DNA of 64,000 nt from NCBI RefSeq assembly GCF_049898325.1, contig NZ_JAFCXL010000001.1, forward strand, positions 186,001 to 250,000, given 5' to 3'. Numbering within the stretch: position 1 is the first letter of the stretch; each line of letters opens with the position of its first letter. Origin of the DNA: JAFCUW01 sp049898325. Lineage in GTDB: Bacteria > Pseudomonadota > Gammaproteobacteria > Burkholderiales > Burkholderiaceae_D. This document shows, piece by piece, positions 53,630-62,170 of this stretch. Below the pieces are notes generated by a model. It ran no database searches, had not been told where the DNA came from, and saw only the letters and a list, made by a program, of their open reading frames with translations. A program made the translations under genes and the position numbers.

Positions 53630-54384
53630 GTTGTGGCCTTTTCTTTGTTGTAGCGTTCGACGCATTCCTCGACCAGCATGGCGGTGAGCATGCCGGCCAC
53701 CACCGCCACCAGCAAGCCCAGTTTATAGGGCAGGCCAAAGGCCAGTACGGACACCAGCGCGGCGACGGCAACGCCGGCCAGCACCGCCTTGTTGGCCACC
53801 ATCGGCACGGTGATGCACAGGATGGCCAGGGTGCCGGCAAAGCCCAGCCCCCATTGCGCCGGCACCGCGCTGCCCAGCAAGATGCCGGCCACCGAGCCGA
53901 CCTGCCAGGCCGCCCAGTTCGGGTACACCAGCGCCTTCAGATAGGACAGCTTGCCCGCTGCCGGGGCCGGCGAGGGGAAGCGCTGCAGGAACAGTGCCAC
54001 CGTCATGTCGCCCGTGACATACCCGAAGGCCACGCGCGACTTCCACGGCAGGTGGCCAAAATGGGGCGCCATCAGGGCCGAAAAAATCACGAAGCGCAAA
54101 TTGACCACCAGCGCGGTGGCAAAGATCACCCAGATGGGCGCATGGGCGACGATCAGCGGCAGCGACGCCAGCTGGGCCGAGCCGGCGAACACCAGCAGCG
54201 TCATCCCCAACGCCTGCGGCACCGTCAGCCCCACCTTGACCATGGCCACGCCCACTACCATGCCCCAGGCGGCAATGCCGGGCAGGGTGGGCACGCCGGC
54301 GGCAAAGCCCGCTTTCCAGGCCGCCGCATCGGGAATATCGGACAGGGCGTTGGGATCGACGGCGGCGAGGGGGGCGGCGCTCAT
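53626..54384 (-). CDS. azlC: AzlC-type branched-chain amino-acid transporter subunit
   Basis: The 252-residue large subunit has the AzlC features: AGVPTLPGIAAWGMVVGVAM, LLVFAGSAQLASLPLI and LRFVIFSALMAPHF, with several membrane segments. I start it at ATG 54384; longer upstream sequence in frame has no support. Coupled to azlD. Confidence 0.9.
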   Translation of the reverse strand: MSAAPLAAVDPNALSDIPDAAAWKAGFAAGVPTLPGIAAWGMVVGVAMVKVGLTVPQALGMTLLVFAGSAQLASLPLIVAHAPIWVIFATALVVNLRFVIFSALMAPHFGHLPWKSRVAFGYVTGDMTVALFLQRFPSPAPAAGKLSYLKALVYPNWAAWQVGSVAGILLGSAVPAQWGLGFAGTLAILCITVPMVANKAVLAGVAVAALVSVLAFGLPYKLGLLVAVVAGMLTAMLVEECVERYNKEKATT

Positions 54385-54614
54385 GTGGCTTTCATGCCAC
54401 AACGGCAAGCGAGAAGGACGGTGTGACAAGCGAAAAATGGCATCGAATAGGGGTGCGTGGGGGGCGCGCGCGTCACAATTGTGCGGCAAAGGGACGATGC
54501 GGCCGGTGTGGCTGGAAGCGCTATTTTACCGAGGGTTCCGACAAGCCGTCTGAATCGTCTAAAATCTTGGTTTTGCTGGGCCGCACTGGTCCCGGCCTGC
54601 CCTTCGGAGAAAAC

Positions 54615-54809
54615 ATGAACGACAAGCACGTAGCTGCGGTAGAACTTGACGGCAAAGACTTGCCGGCGCATTGCCCCAACCCGGCCATGCCGTTGTGGTC
54701 GTCCCACCCGCGCGTGTTCCTCGACTTCGACCACCACGGCGTGGCCAAGTGCCCGTACTGCGGCACCGAATACCGCCTGAAACCGGGGACGGTGCTGGCG
54801 CACCACTGA
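54615..54809 (+). CDS. zinc-finger (zf-CHCC) domain protein
   Basis: This 64-residue protein has HCPNP and then CPYCGTEYRLKPG, the CHCC zinc pattern shared with the NDUFS6 family. ATG 54615 has a GGAGA site. Such small proteins are common in Betaproteobacteria; their function is not known. Confidence 0.85.
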   Translation: MNDKHVAAVELDGKDLPAHCPNPAMPLWSSHPRVFLDFDHHGVAKCPYCGTEYRLKPGTVLAHH

Positions 54810-54814
54810 TCGCC

Positions 54815-55255
54815 ATGAAAAGCGTCAAGCTCAACGGTAGTGCCGCCGAAGTCGAAGCGGCGTTCTACGATGCCCTCAACCGCGCCGATGTCGACGCCCT
54901 GATGAAACTGTGGGCCGACGACGACGAGATCGTCTGCATCCACCCGGGTGGGCCGCGCCTGCATGGCCATGTCGCCATCCAGGCTTCGTGGGAAGCGATT
55001 CTGCACAAGGGCGGCCTGCAGGTGCGGCCGTCGCAGCTGTACGAGGCGCACAACCTCATGAGCGCGGTGCACACGGTGGTCGAGGGGGGCACGGGGATCG
55101 ATCCGAACGGCCCCACCGGCAAGGAGCCGGCGCACCTGCTCGCCACCAACGTCTATTTGAAGACGCCGCATGGCTGGCGCATGGTGCTGCACCACGTGTC
55201 GGTGGCGCCCGGCCCGGCGCCGACCGGCATGCCGGCGGCGTCGAGCCTGCACTGA
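54815..55255 (+). CDS. SnoaL/NTF2-like protein
   Basis: The 146-residue protein has an NTF2-like alpha+beta pattern: AAFYDALNRADVDALMKLWADDDEIVCIHPGG is the family's first helix and strand (key residues FYDAL, MKLWADDD and CIHPGG), and GWRMVLHHVSV the last strand. It looks like a ketosteroid-isomerase-fold protein of the DUF4440/SnoaL type. It starts five bases after the zinc-finger gene stop. Confidence 0.8.
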   Translation: MKSVKLNGSAAEVEAAFYDALNRADVDALMKLWADDDEIVCIHPGGPRLHGHVAIQASWEAILHKGGLQVRPSQLYEAHNLMSAVHTVVEGGTGIDPNGPTGKEPAHLLATNVYLKTPHGWRMVLHHVSVAPGPAPTGMPAASSLH

Positions 55256-55280
55256 CATAGCGTCGTCCTTCATTCGCCCC

Positions 55281-56297
55281 ATGCGCTACCCCGCCCCCGC
55301 CTGGCTGCCCGGCGGCCACCTGCAAACCATGCTGCCGGCGGTGGCCATGCGCCAGGCCGGCCCGCCCATGCGGCGCGAGCGCTGGCCGACCGCCGACGGC
55401 GACTTCATCGACGTCGATTTCGTCGACGGCCTGCCGGGCCGGCCCATGGTGGTGCTGTTTCACGGCCTGGAAGGCTCGTCAGGCAGCCACTACGCCAAGG
55501 CCTTGATGGCGGCGCTGGCAGCGCGCGGCTGGTCGGGCGCGGTGCCACATTTTCGTGGCTGCTCGGGAGAGGCGAACCTGGCGCCCCGCTTCTATCACTC
55601 GGGCGACGCGGCCGAAATCGACTGGGTCTTGCGCAAGCTGCGCCTGCGCACGACGGCCCCGTTCTCCGCCGCCGGCGTCTCGCTGGGAGGCAACGCCTTG
55701 CTGCGCTGGCTGGGCGAATCGCAGGGGCAGGCGGCCATTGTCGATGCCGCCTGCGCCGTGTCGGCGCCGCTCGACCTGGCGCAAGGGGGCGCCGCCCTGT
55801 CGTCGGGCTTGAACCGCATCTACACGCGCATGTTCCTGCGCACCCTGAAACCGAAGTGCCTGCACAAGCTGACCCAGTTTCCCGGCCTGTTCGACCGCGC
55901 CGCCCTGCTCGCCGCGCGCGACCTGTACGCGTTCGACAACGTGGTGACGGCGCCCCTGCACGGCTACAAGAACACCGACGATTACTGGGACCGCGCCAGC
56001 GCCAGGCACGTGCTCGACGACATCCGCGTGCCCACCCTGGTGCTCAATGCCCGCAACGACCCGTTCCTGCCGGGCCGCTACCTGCCCACCAGCGCCGCGC
56101 CCGCCGTGACGCTCGAGTATCCGGCCCACGGCGGCCATGTGGGCTTCGCCGTGGGCGGCCCACCCGGACGGCTGGACTGGCTGCCGCAGCGCCTGCTGGC
56201 CTTTTTCGACGGGGTCGGCGGCGAACGGGCACAGCCTGGCGCAGCCAGCGGCGCGCCAGCAAGGGCCAGCATGTGCGATGCTCACGAGCATGGATGA
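55281..56297 (+). CDS. YheT-type alpha/beta-hydrolase
   Basis: The 338-residue protein starts with PAPAWLPGGHLQTMLPA, the HLQT segment of the YheT/EMB8 family, then VVLFHGLEGSSGSHYA (oxyanion), the nucleophile GVSLGGNALLRWLGE and the acid/His regions NARNDPFLP and GGHVGF. Esterase substrate unknown. It starts at ATG 55281, 25 bp after the SnoaL-like gene. Confidence 0.87.
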   Translation: MRYPAPAWLPGGHLQTMLPAVAMRQAGPPMRRERWPTADGDFIDVDFVDGLPGRPMVVLFHGLEGSSGSHYAKALMAALAARGWSGAVPHFRGCSGEANLAPRFYHSGDAAEIDWVLRKLRLRTTAPFSAAGVSLGGNALLRWLGESQGQAAIVDAACAVSAPLDLAQGGAALSSGLNRIYTRMFLRTLKPKCLHKLTQFPGLFDRAALLAARDLYAFDNVVTAPLHGYKNTDDYWDRASARHVLDDIRVPTLVLNARNDPFLPGRYLPTSAAPAVTLEYPAHGGHVGFAVGGPPGRLDWLPQRLLAFFDGVGGERAQPGAASGAPARASMCDAHEHG

Positions 56298-56883
56298 CAT
56301 CGTAAAACAAGCCATGGCCAAGTGGCCCCACGTGCCCGACTGCTACGGCTGGCTGGCGCTCGACGCGCGCGGCGCCTGGCGCATGCGCGACGAGCGCGCC
56401 CAGCACCTGGGACTGGCGGGCGACAAGGTGATCCAGGTGGCCCTGCTCGCCTTCATCAACCGCAACTACGGGGTGGACAGCCGCGGCTGCTGGTTTTTCC
56501 AGAACGGCCCCCAGCGCGTGTTCGTCAACCTGGAGGCGACGCCGTACATCGCCCGCACCGACCCGCAACGGGGCCTGACGGTGCAGACGGGCGCCACGCT
56601 GGCGCCGCAGGCGGCGTTCATGAGCGAGGAAGGCGCACTGATCGTCACGGCCGGCGCCGTGGTGGCGCAGGTGGACGACCGCGACGTGGTGCAGTTGCTG
56701 GCAGCGCTGTCGATCGATGGCGAGGCCGCTGGCGACGCGCAGTTGCTGGCGTGGCTGGCTGGCGCGGCGGGCCAACTCCGTCTGCGTGTGGCCGGCAGCG
56801 ACATCGAGGTCGGGCGCATCGACAGCGCCGCCGTCGCGGCGCGTTTCGGCTTCGTGCGCCTGCCGGGCGAGCCGGCCGTCTGA
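56290..56883 (+). CDS. DUF2946-like protein
   Basis: This 197-residue protein is well conserved in appearance: HVPDCYGWLALDARGAWRMRD, AFINRNYG and GCWFFQNGPQRVFVNLEATPYIA. I associate it with a DUF2946-type family of unknown function, with limited confidence. It overlaps the end of the hydrolase gene by eight bases. Confidence 0.7.
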   Translation: MDDIVKQAMAKWPHVPDCYGWLALDARGAWRMRDERAQHLGLAGDKVIQVALLAFINRNYGVDSRGCWFFQNGPQRVFVNLEATPYIARTDPQRGLTVQTGATLAPQAAFMSEEGALIVTAGAVVAQVDDRDVVQLLAALSIDGEAAGDAQLLAWLAGAAGQLRLRVAGSDIEVGRIDSAAVAARFGFVRLPGEPAV

Positions 56884-56896
56884 GCACCTCGATCGC

Positions 56897-58498
56897 TCAG
56901 CGCTCTTTCTTTTCCTTTTTATCGTCGCGCTGGCGCGTTTGCAGTTCGCGTTCGCGGGCGTCGATCAGGGCCAGGTCGTAGAACGAGGCGTCGGGCGCCT
57001 TGCGGGCGATGCCCAGCTGGTCGACGGCGGCCGGCACGGCGCCGGCCAGCACATACGATTCGGCCAGCGCGATGTGCTGCAAGGTCAGCTTGCCCTGGGC
57101 GGCGTAGGCCTTGGCCAGCAAATCGTACAGTTTCGGCTCTTCCCGGTACTGGCGCACCTGCTCGCGCAGATAGCTGGCCGCCTGCTCGGCCTGGCCGTTG
57201 GCAATGAGCGCGTCGGCGTACTGGCGGGCGATGCCGCGCGCGAGGGGAAACTGGTCATGCGCCAGTGCGGCATCCTTGGCCGTCTGCGCGGCCAGGGCGG
57301 GCGGCTGGCCGGAGGCGAGCTTGATTTCCAGGTCGAGCGAAGCGAACATGGCGGCGCCATCGGAGGCGCTCTGGCCGGTGGAAAACACGGCGCCGCTGGC
57401 CGGCTTCATGGTGGCGCGCGCGCGCGCGAGCGCCTCGGCCGCTTTCGCCAATTCGCCCCGTTTCATGGCCAGGTAGGCCAGGCCGTAGTGGCCGGCCGCC
57501 TGCTGCTGGCGATTTTGCGATTTGAGCTGGCTGTCGAAGGCCGCCTGCGCCTCGACGCGGCCCTGGTTGCTTTCATCTTGCAGCACGCGGGCGCGCGAGC
57601 GCACCAGGTAAAACTCGAGGCCATCGATGCGCTGGCGGAACGGCATGGCGCGGATGCGTTCGCGGATGTCGCTGATGCGTTCGGAGGTCAGCGGATGGCT
57701 CATCAGCCACGGCGGGGTCAGATCCGAGTAGACCTTCGTGGCCGCCTGCATGCGCTGGAAAAACGCCACCATGCCGGAGGCGTCGAAGCCGGCCGCGTTC
57801 ATGATCTGAAAGCCGACCCGGTCCGATTCGCGTTCGGCGTCGCGGGTAAAATCGATCTGGCGCTGGATGGCCAGGCCCTGGCCGCCCATGAACACGCCGA
57901 TGGCCGCGTCCGGCCCCGCCTTCGAGGCCAGCGCGGCGAGGATGATGGCCGCCAGCGGCATCAGGGCGTCGCCCTTTTGCTGGCCGATCATGCGGGCGAT
58001 GTGGCGCTGGGTGACGTGACCGATTTCGTGCGACAGCACCGAGGCCAGTTCCGACTCGTTTTGCGCCGCCAGCAGCAGCGCCGAGTGGACGCCGATAAAG
58101 CCGCCCGGCAGCGCGAAGGCATTGAGCATGGGATCACGCACGCAAAAAAAGTAAAAATCGTTGCCCGTTTCACCGCGCGCGCCCGGATACGCTGCCGCCA
58201 GCGCATTGCCGAAATTGTTCAGGTATTCGAGGATGGGAGCGTCGTCGAGAAAATCGCGGTCGCGCCGCACGTCGAACATGATCTCCTCGCCCAGTTTGCG
58301 CTCAAGCACGGGAGAGAGGTCGCCGCGCGCGCTATCGCCCAGCACGGGCAGGCTGTTGCCGGGGGCAGCGTTGAGCGCGCCCTGACTGCTCTGGCCCTGG
58401 GCCACCGGCATGGTCAGCAGGCACAGGGGCAGCAAGGCGGCGGCCAGCCGTTTGGCAAGCGGGCGGCGGGCGGAGACGGGGGCGATGGTCGATTTCAC
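56897..58498 (-). CDS. bepA: BepA/YfgC-like M48 metalloprotease with TPR repeats
   Basis: The 533-residue protein has a signal peptide (LAAALLPLCLLTMPVAQG), the zinc motif HEIGH at 157-161 with the third ligand region ERESDRVGF, and a C-terminal TPR-like half. BepA-type proteins act in the periplasm on misassembled outer-membrane proteins. The start is GTG 58498. It is convergent with the DUF2946-like gene and divergent from moaC. Confidence 0.9.
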   Translation of the reverse strand: MKSTIAPVSARRPLAKRLAAALLPLCLLTMPVAQGQSSQGALNAAPGNSLPVLGDSARGDLSPVLERKLGEEIMFDVRRDRDFLDDAPILEYLNNFGNALAAAYPGARGETGNDFYFFCVRDPMLNAFALPGGFIGVHSALLLAAQNESELASVLSHEIGHVTQRHIARMIGQQKGDALMPLAAIILAALASKAGPDAAIGVFMGGQGLAIQRQIDFTRDAERESDRVGFQIMNAAGFDASGMVAFFQRMQAATKVYSDLTPPWLMSHPLTSERISDIRERIRAMPFRQRIDGLEFYLVRSRARVLQDESNQGRVEAQAAFDSQLKSQNRQQQAAGHYGLAYLAMKRGELAKAAEALARARATMKPASGAVFSTGQSASDGAAMFASLDLEIKLASGQPPALAAQTAKDAALAHDQFPLARGIARQYADALIANGQAEQAASYLREQVRQYREEPKLYDLLAKAYAAQGKLTLQHIALAESYVLAGAVPAAVDQLGIARKAPDASFYDLALIDARERELQTRQRDDKKEKKER

Positions 58499-58578
58499 GG
58501 TGCTATCATACCCGCACCCTGCCGGCGCGGCTCACGACGCCGGCGTCCCGACAAATCACCGCATCGATTGCCCCTCAC

Positions 58579-59064
58579 ATGACCGACAGCACCCTCACCC
58601 ATTTCGACAGCAGCGGCCAGGCCCACATGGTCGATGTCGGCGGCAAGGCCGACACCGCCCGCGTGGCCGTCGCCGCCGGCACCATCCGCATGCAGCCAGC
58701 CACGCTGGCCTTGATCACCTCCGGCAGCGCCAGGAAAGGCGACGTGCTGGGCATCGCCCGCATCGCCGCCATCATGGCGGCCAAGAAAACCAGCGACCTG
58801 ATTCCCCTGTGCCACCCGCTGGCGCTGACGCGGGTCACGGTGGACTTCGAGATCGACGCCAACAGCAACCGCGTGCACTGCCGCGCGCAGGTGGAAACCC
58901 ATGGCAAGACGGGGGTGGAGATGGAGGCACTGACGGCCGTGCAGGTGGGCCTACTGACCATCTACGACATGTGCAAGGCGGTCGACCGGGGCATGGTGAT
59001 GACGGATGTGCGGGCGGTGGAAAAGCACGGGGGGAAATCAGGGGACTGGACGGCCGAGGTGTAA
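58579..59064 (+). CDS. moaC: cyclic pyranopterin monophosphate synthase accessory protein MoaC
   Basis: Second enzyme of molybdenum-cofactor synthesis. The 161-residue protein has MVDVGGKADTARVAVA, the conserved IPLCHPLALT and VEMEALTAVQVGLLTIYDMCKAVD segments. It is complete. The integrase gene begins 137 bp after its stop, so the element inserted just beyond, or at, its 3' end. Confidence 0.95.
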   Translation: MTDSTLTHFDSSGQAHMVDVGGKADTARVAVAAGTIRMQPATLALITSGSARKGDVLGIARIAAIMAAKKTSDLIPLCHPLALTRVTVDFEIDANSNRVHCRAQVETHGKTGVEMEALTAVQVGLLTIYDMCKAVDRGMVMTDVRAVEKHGGKSGDWTAEV

Positions 59065-59201
59065 GGCATTGATTTCATTTGACTTTATATCCTCCCCAAG
59101 TTTTTCCTGCACGTTTTGGTCCGCCCGACGACCGTAAAGCTCACTCTGAAATTTAAGCTATTTTCTTTTCTTGTCCCACGCCTGTCCCACTGGGAAGGCA
59201 T
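59065..59201. other. junction between moaC and the integrated region
   Basis: The sequence changes from GC-rich to AT-rich here. TGTCCCACGCCTGTCCCAC at 59173-59191 contains a doubled TGTCCCAC motif just before the integrase start, a plausible part of an attachment or integrase-control site. No right-end copy can be tested in this window. Confidence 0.4.
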
Positions 59202-60185
59202 ATGGCAACTTTTAGACAACGATCTGGTAAATGGCAGGCACGAGTACGCATCAAAGGATGTCCCGACGAAACGAAATCGTTCGATACGAAATCAGCTGCT
59301 CAGCGATGGGCAAGGCAAGTCGAATCCTCTTGGGACCGTGGAGAGAATCTAGTCCAAAGAGAAGGCAGCGAGCTCCTTCTTAAGGAAATATTGCAGCGCT
59401 ATGTCGACGAAGTGACGCCGTTGAAACGCGGAGCCAAGCGGGAAGCCGAAGGAATAGCGTTCATGCAGCGGCACAAATTTGCGGCCTTTAGCATGGCCAA
59501 GCTAAGCCCCGCTGTGATAGCGAGTTATCGTGACCATCGGCTGAAGACTGTTGGGGCAGGCACGATTATCAGAGAGATGTCCATCTTGTCGAGCGTTATC
59601 AATCACGCCCGTCGGGAGTGGAGCCTTCCCATCAACAATCCTTGCGAGCTCGTGCGGAAGCCAGCGAAGCCGTTAGGGCGAAGTCGCCTCCTCAGTGACG
59701 ATGAGGAAACGACATTGCTTGCTGAGCTCCAACCAATATGGCGCAGAAGCCCTTGGATGGCGCCGCTCGTACGCTTAGCCTTAGAAACGGCGATGCGTCG
59801 AGGCGAGCTCCTGGGCCTGCGCTGGGAGAACATCGACCTGAACCGGCAAATAGCATTTCTGCCGATGACTAAAAATGGCTCGCCGAGAACAGTTCCATTG
59901 TCGAGAAAAGCGATCACGATCTTGGCAGAGCTTCCGCGTTGTGATGATGGGCGCGTTTTACCACTCTCCGAAATGGGCATGGAGGCCGCTTTTCGAAAAG
60001 CCTGCGCCCGAGCAGAAATCGTAGATTTACACTTTCATGATCTACGTCACACGGCCACAAGTCGGCTGGCGGAGAAGTTGCCCAACGTCATCGAACTTGC
60101 GGCGGTAACAGGGCATCAGACCATTCAGATGCTGAAACGCTACTACCATCCCAAAGCGGAAGCACTGGCAAAAAAGCTGGATTGA
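59202..60185 (+). CDS. tyrosine-type site-specific integrase
   Basis: The 327-residue recombinase has the catalytic set R200 (AMRRGELLGL), K224, H279/R282 (FHDLRHTATSRLA), H305 (GHQTI) and Tyr 314/315 (KRYYHP). The N-terminal part is a core-binding domain. Start ATG 59202 with a GGAAGG site. It is complete and could be active. It follows moaC directly and starts a region of foreign-looking genes. Confidence 0.93.
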   Translation: MATFRQRSGKWQARVRIKGCPDETKSFDTKSAAQRWARQVESSWDRGENLVQREGSELLLKEILQRYVDEVTPLKRGAKREAEGIAFMQRHKFAAFSMAKLSPAVIASYRDHRLKTVGAGTIIREMSILSSVINHARREWSLPINNPCELVRKPAKPLGRSRLLSDDEETTLLAELQPIWRRSPWMAPLVRLALETAMRRGELLGLRWENIDLNRQIAFLPMTKNGSPRTVPLSRKAITILAELPRCDDGRVLPLSEMGMEAAFRKACARAEIVDLHFHDLRHTATSRLAEKLPNVIELAAVTGHQTIQMLKRYYHPKAEALAKKLD

Positions 60186-60437
60186 TATAAATTAGATGAA
60201 GACGACCCACGAAAAACAGAAATTTGGTGGGTTCCTACTTCGTTGTTTTACCTCTAGTCACTGGAACTATGGCCCGTCCAGATTTCTTATATATATAGAG
60301 GAAGGTACAACCAGCGTCACCGCCTGCTTCGCAGCAAGACAGCGTTGCAAAGCCATCACTTGGGATCGCTGCCCCCGCCCTTCTCGTCCAACCAGTCCTC
60401 CAACAAGAACAGCGCCCAGGTCGCCAAGAACGCTATC
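60186..60437. other. intergenic region after the integrase
   Basis: The first 170 bp contain no supported gene. From 60356 the minus-strand 44-codon membrane ORF and from 60438 the 3' end of the split gene begin. Confidence 0.5.
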
Positions 60438-60490
60438 TCAAAGGCCATAGCGGCCCACCACGGCGTTAATTTCTGCCTGAGCCTGTGCAT
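60356..60490 (-). CDS. small membrane protein overlapping the split gene
   Basis: A 44-codon frame MHRLRQKLTPWWAAMAF continues through one hydrophobic segment (FEIAFLATWALFLLEDW) into a charged GGGSDPK tail. It starts inside the 3' end of the IS-split gene in another frame, overlapping it by 53 bp. Size and shape suggest a phage-type holin or lysis-adjacent membrane peptide, but the family is unknown. Its upstream sequence is now cut by the IS. Confidence 0.45.
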   Translation of the reverse strand: MHRLRQKLTPWWAAMAFEIAFLATWALFLLEDWLDEKGGGSDPK

Positions 60491-60520
60491 CCCACAAATA
60501 TGTCCTGACGAGCCTGTAGA

Positions 60521-60523
60521 GGT
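60521..60523. repeat. left target duplication GGT
   Basis: GGT immediately before the left inverted repeat, matching GGT at 61620-61622 immediately after the right one. Confidence 0.8.
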
Positions 60524-60551
60524 GGCAGCCTCTAAAACCAAGTGCAACACC
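60524..60551. repeat. left inverted repeat of the IS30-family element
   Basis: Begins GGCAGCCTCTAAAACCAAGT and ends GCAACACC; the complement of 61592-61619 matches it at 22 of 28 positions, with the inner 12-13 bp perfect. Confidence 0.85.
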
Positions 60552-60571
60552 CTTTGCTGTAAGGTGCTGCC

Positions 60572-61588
60572 ATGCCGAAAATCTATACCCATCTGACGAC
60601 ACAGGAGCGCGCCGTCGTGATGACCATGCGGGACGACCAGTGCAGTATCCGATCCATTGCTAAGCGCCTTGGCCGTGCTCCCAGTTCGATCAGTCGCGAA
60701 CTTCACCGTGCGCCCGGTGGCAATGCCTACGATGCCAACCTGGCCCATTTGCAGAGCGGCGCGCGCCGTGTCGCACCGCGCCGCCTACCGAAACTCCACG
60801 CCGATGGCGTGCTGTTCCAAGTGGTGCGCCACTATCTGAAGGAACTCTGGTCGCCCCAGCAAATTGCGAACATACTGCGTGCCATGTGGCCCGACGACTC
60901 CGACAAAACGGTCTCTCACGAGACGATCTACAACGCGATCTATCTGCACCCGCGTGGAGAGCTCAAGCGCGAGCTGATCGCCTGCCTGCGCCACCACAAC
61001 CAGGTCCGCAAACCGCGCAGCCGTGGAGTCGACCGGCGTGGCCAGATCAAAGATATGCAGAGCATCCATATCCGTCCGCCGGAGATCGAGGACCGCCTCA
61101 TCCCAGGCCACTGGGAGGGCGACCTCATCAAGGGCGAAGGCAACCGCTCCTCGGTCGGCACGCTGGTCGAACGCACCACGCGTTTCGTGGTGCTGGCCAA
61201 GATGGACAACGCCGGCACCCGCTCCGTCGTCGACAGCTTTTCGGCGGTGCTCAACCGTCAGCCCGCCGAACTGCGCAAGTCGATGACCTACGACCAGGGC
61301 CGCGAGATGCATGGCCACAAAATTCTCACTGAGCGCACCGGCGTGCAGATCTACTTTGCCGACCCGCACAGCCCATGGCAGCGCGGCTCCAATGAGAACA
61401 CCAACGGCTTGCTGCGCCAGTACATGCCAAAGGGCTCAGACCTGTCGATTTACTCGCAGGACGACCTCGATGCCATCGCACTATCGCTCAATACGCGACC
61501 ACGTGAAACGCTCGGCTGGAAGTCCCCGCTGGTGGTTTATACCGAACACATGGCTCGGCTACAATTGCAGGCCGATTCGATTCAATAA
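60572..61588 (+). CDS. IS30-family transposase
   Basis: The 338-residue transposase has an N-terminal HTH (RSIAKRLGRAPSSISREL) and a DDE domain with D184 (GHWEGDLIKG), D241 (MTYDQGREM) and E275 (RGSNENTNGLLRQYMPKG), the classic IS30 spacing. ATG 60572 lies 21 bp inside the left repeat. The gene is complete, so the element may be active. Confidence 0.95.
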   Translation: MPKIYTHLTTQERAVVMTMRDDQCSIRSIAKRLGRAPSSISRELHRAPGGNAYDANLAHLQSGARRVAPRRLPKLHADGVLFQVVRHYLKELWSPQQIANILRAMWPDDSDKTVSHETIYNAIYLHPRGELKRELIACLRHHNQVRKPRSRGVDRRGQIKDMQSIHIRPPEIEDRLIPGHWEGDLIKGEGNRSSVGTLVERTTRFVVLAKMDNAGTRSVVDSFSAVLNRQPAELRKSMTYDQGREMHGHKILTERTGVQIYFADPHSPWQRGSNENTNGLLRQYMPKGSDLSIYSQDDLDAIALSLNTRPRETLGWKSPLVVYTEHMARLQLQADSIQ

Positions 61589-61591
61589 CCC

Positions 61592-61619
61592 GGTGTTGCA
61601 CTTGATACTTGAGACCGCC
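61592..61619. repeat. right inverted repeat of the IS30-family element
   Basis: Begins GGTGTTGCACTTG and ends GAGACCGCC; it mirrors the left repeat and is followed by the GGT target copy at 61620-61622. Confidence 0.85.
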
Positions 61620-61622
61620 GGT
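61620..61622. repeat. right target duplication GGT
   Basis: Second copy of the 3-bp duplication flanking the element. Confidence 0.8.
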
Positions 61623-61826
61623 CCATAAATCCCGCAGATCCCCCAGACAAGTTGCAGTGCACCACGAACGCTACAACGCCCTGATCGATTTGCCCTCGGG
61701 ACAAGTCGCTATAGTTTCCGAAGGAAATTACCTTCTTTGGTTGCATGACATACGACTTCCCTTGAAGAATTTTCATGGCATCGGCGATGATTTCTCTGGC
61801 GCTTTTCTTGTTGATTTTATCGATAG

Positions 61827-62027
61827 TCATTGCGTACTCCTCAACTGCTGAAGTTGCAAACCAGACAATTTTGCCATGAGTTTGGCCTTCTCGATGCTGG
61901 AAATTCGTCTGCGATTGATCCAGTCATGAATTGTCGTGCCTGATACTGAGAGGGCCGTTGCAGCCTTGGTGGGACCGCCTAGGCGGTTTACGGCGGTTTT
62001 TACGTGGTTTAAGGCGAGGTCGAACAT
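61827..62027 (-). CDS. Cro/YdaS-like HTH protein
   Basis: The 66-residue protein has a helix-turn-helix: VNRLGGPTKAATALSVSGTTIHDWINRRRI, here abbreviated as GGPTKAATALSV and TTIHDWINRR. This is the pattern of small Cro-like or YdaS-type regulators in prophages. ATG 62027 has an AAGGAAATG site. Its stop overlaps the start of the split gene by four bases, so the two were a coupled operon. Confidence 0.8.
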   Translation of the reverse strand: MFDLALNHVKTAVNRLGGPTKAATALSVSGTTIHDWINRRRISSIEKAKLMAKLSGLQLQQLRSTQ

Positions 62028-62170
62028 TCATTTCCTTGTTTTTATTTTCATGAACTTGGCAATTGGTTGTCAGTTGCTTGTCATATATATGTTAGTTCAA
62101 GGATAGTAATGTGTAGGGAAAACTGAAAATAAATCACGATAATTAAATAGAACTTGATTGAAAAAATTAA
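62028..62170. other. AT-rich intergenic region
   Basis: This stretch is AT-rich with a 5' end that includes the HTH gene's ribosome site. I see no gene; it is probably the promoter region of the HTH operon. Confidence 0.4.

Larger units (their letters stand above)
60524..61619 (+). mobile_element. IS30-family insertion sequence
   Basis: The element is 1096 bp, bounded by 28-bp imperfect inverted repeats and a 3-bp duplication GGT, as expected for IS30-type transposition. It carries one complete transposase gene and looks intact. It lies inside a 97-codon gene of the integrated region. Confidence 0.93.
60438..61830 (-). pseudogene. 97-residue gene split by the IS30 element
   Basis: The 5' part begins at ATG 61830 (MTIDKINKKSAREIIADA) and reads to the target duplication at 61620-61622. 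Deleting the IS and one GGT copy joins it in frame with 60523-60438, giving DLYRLVRTYLWDAQAQA and a TGA stop at 60438-60440, 97 residues in all. As the sequence stands, the 5' part instead runs into the IS and ends after 82 codons at 61582. I do not recognise the product. Its start overlaps the upstream HTH gene stop (ATGA). Confidence 0.75.
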
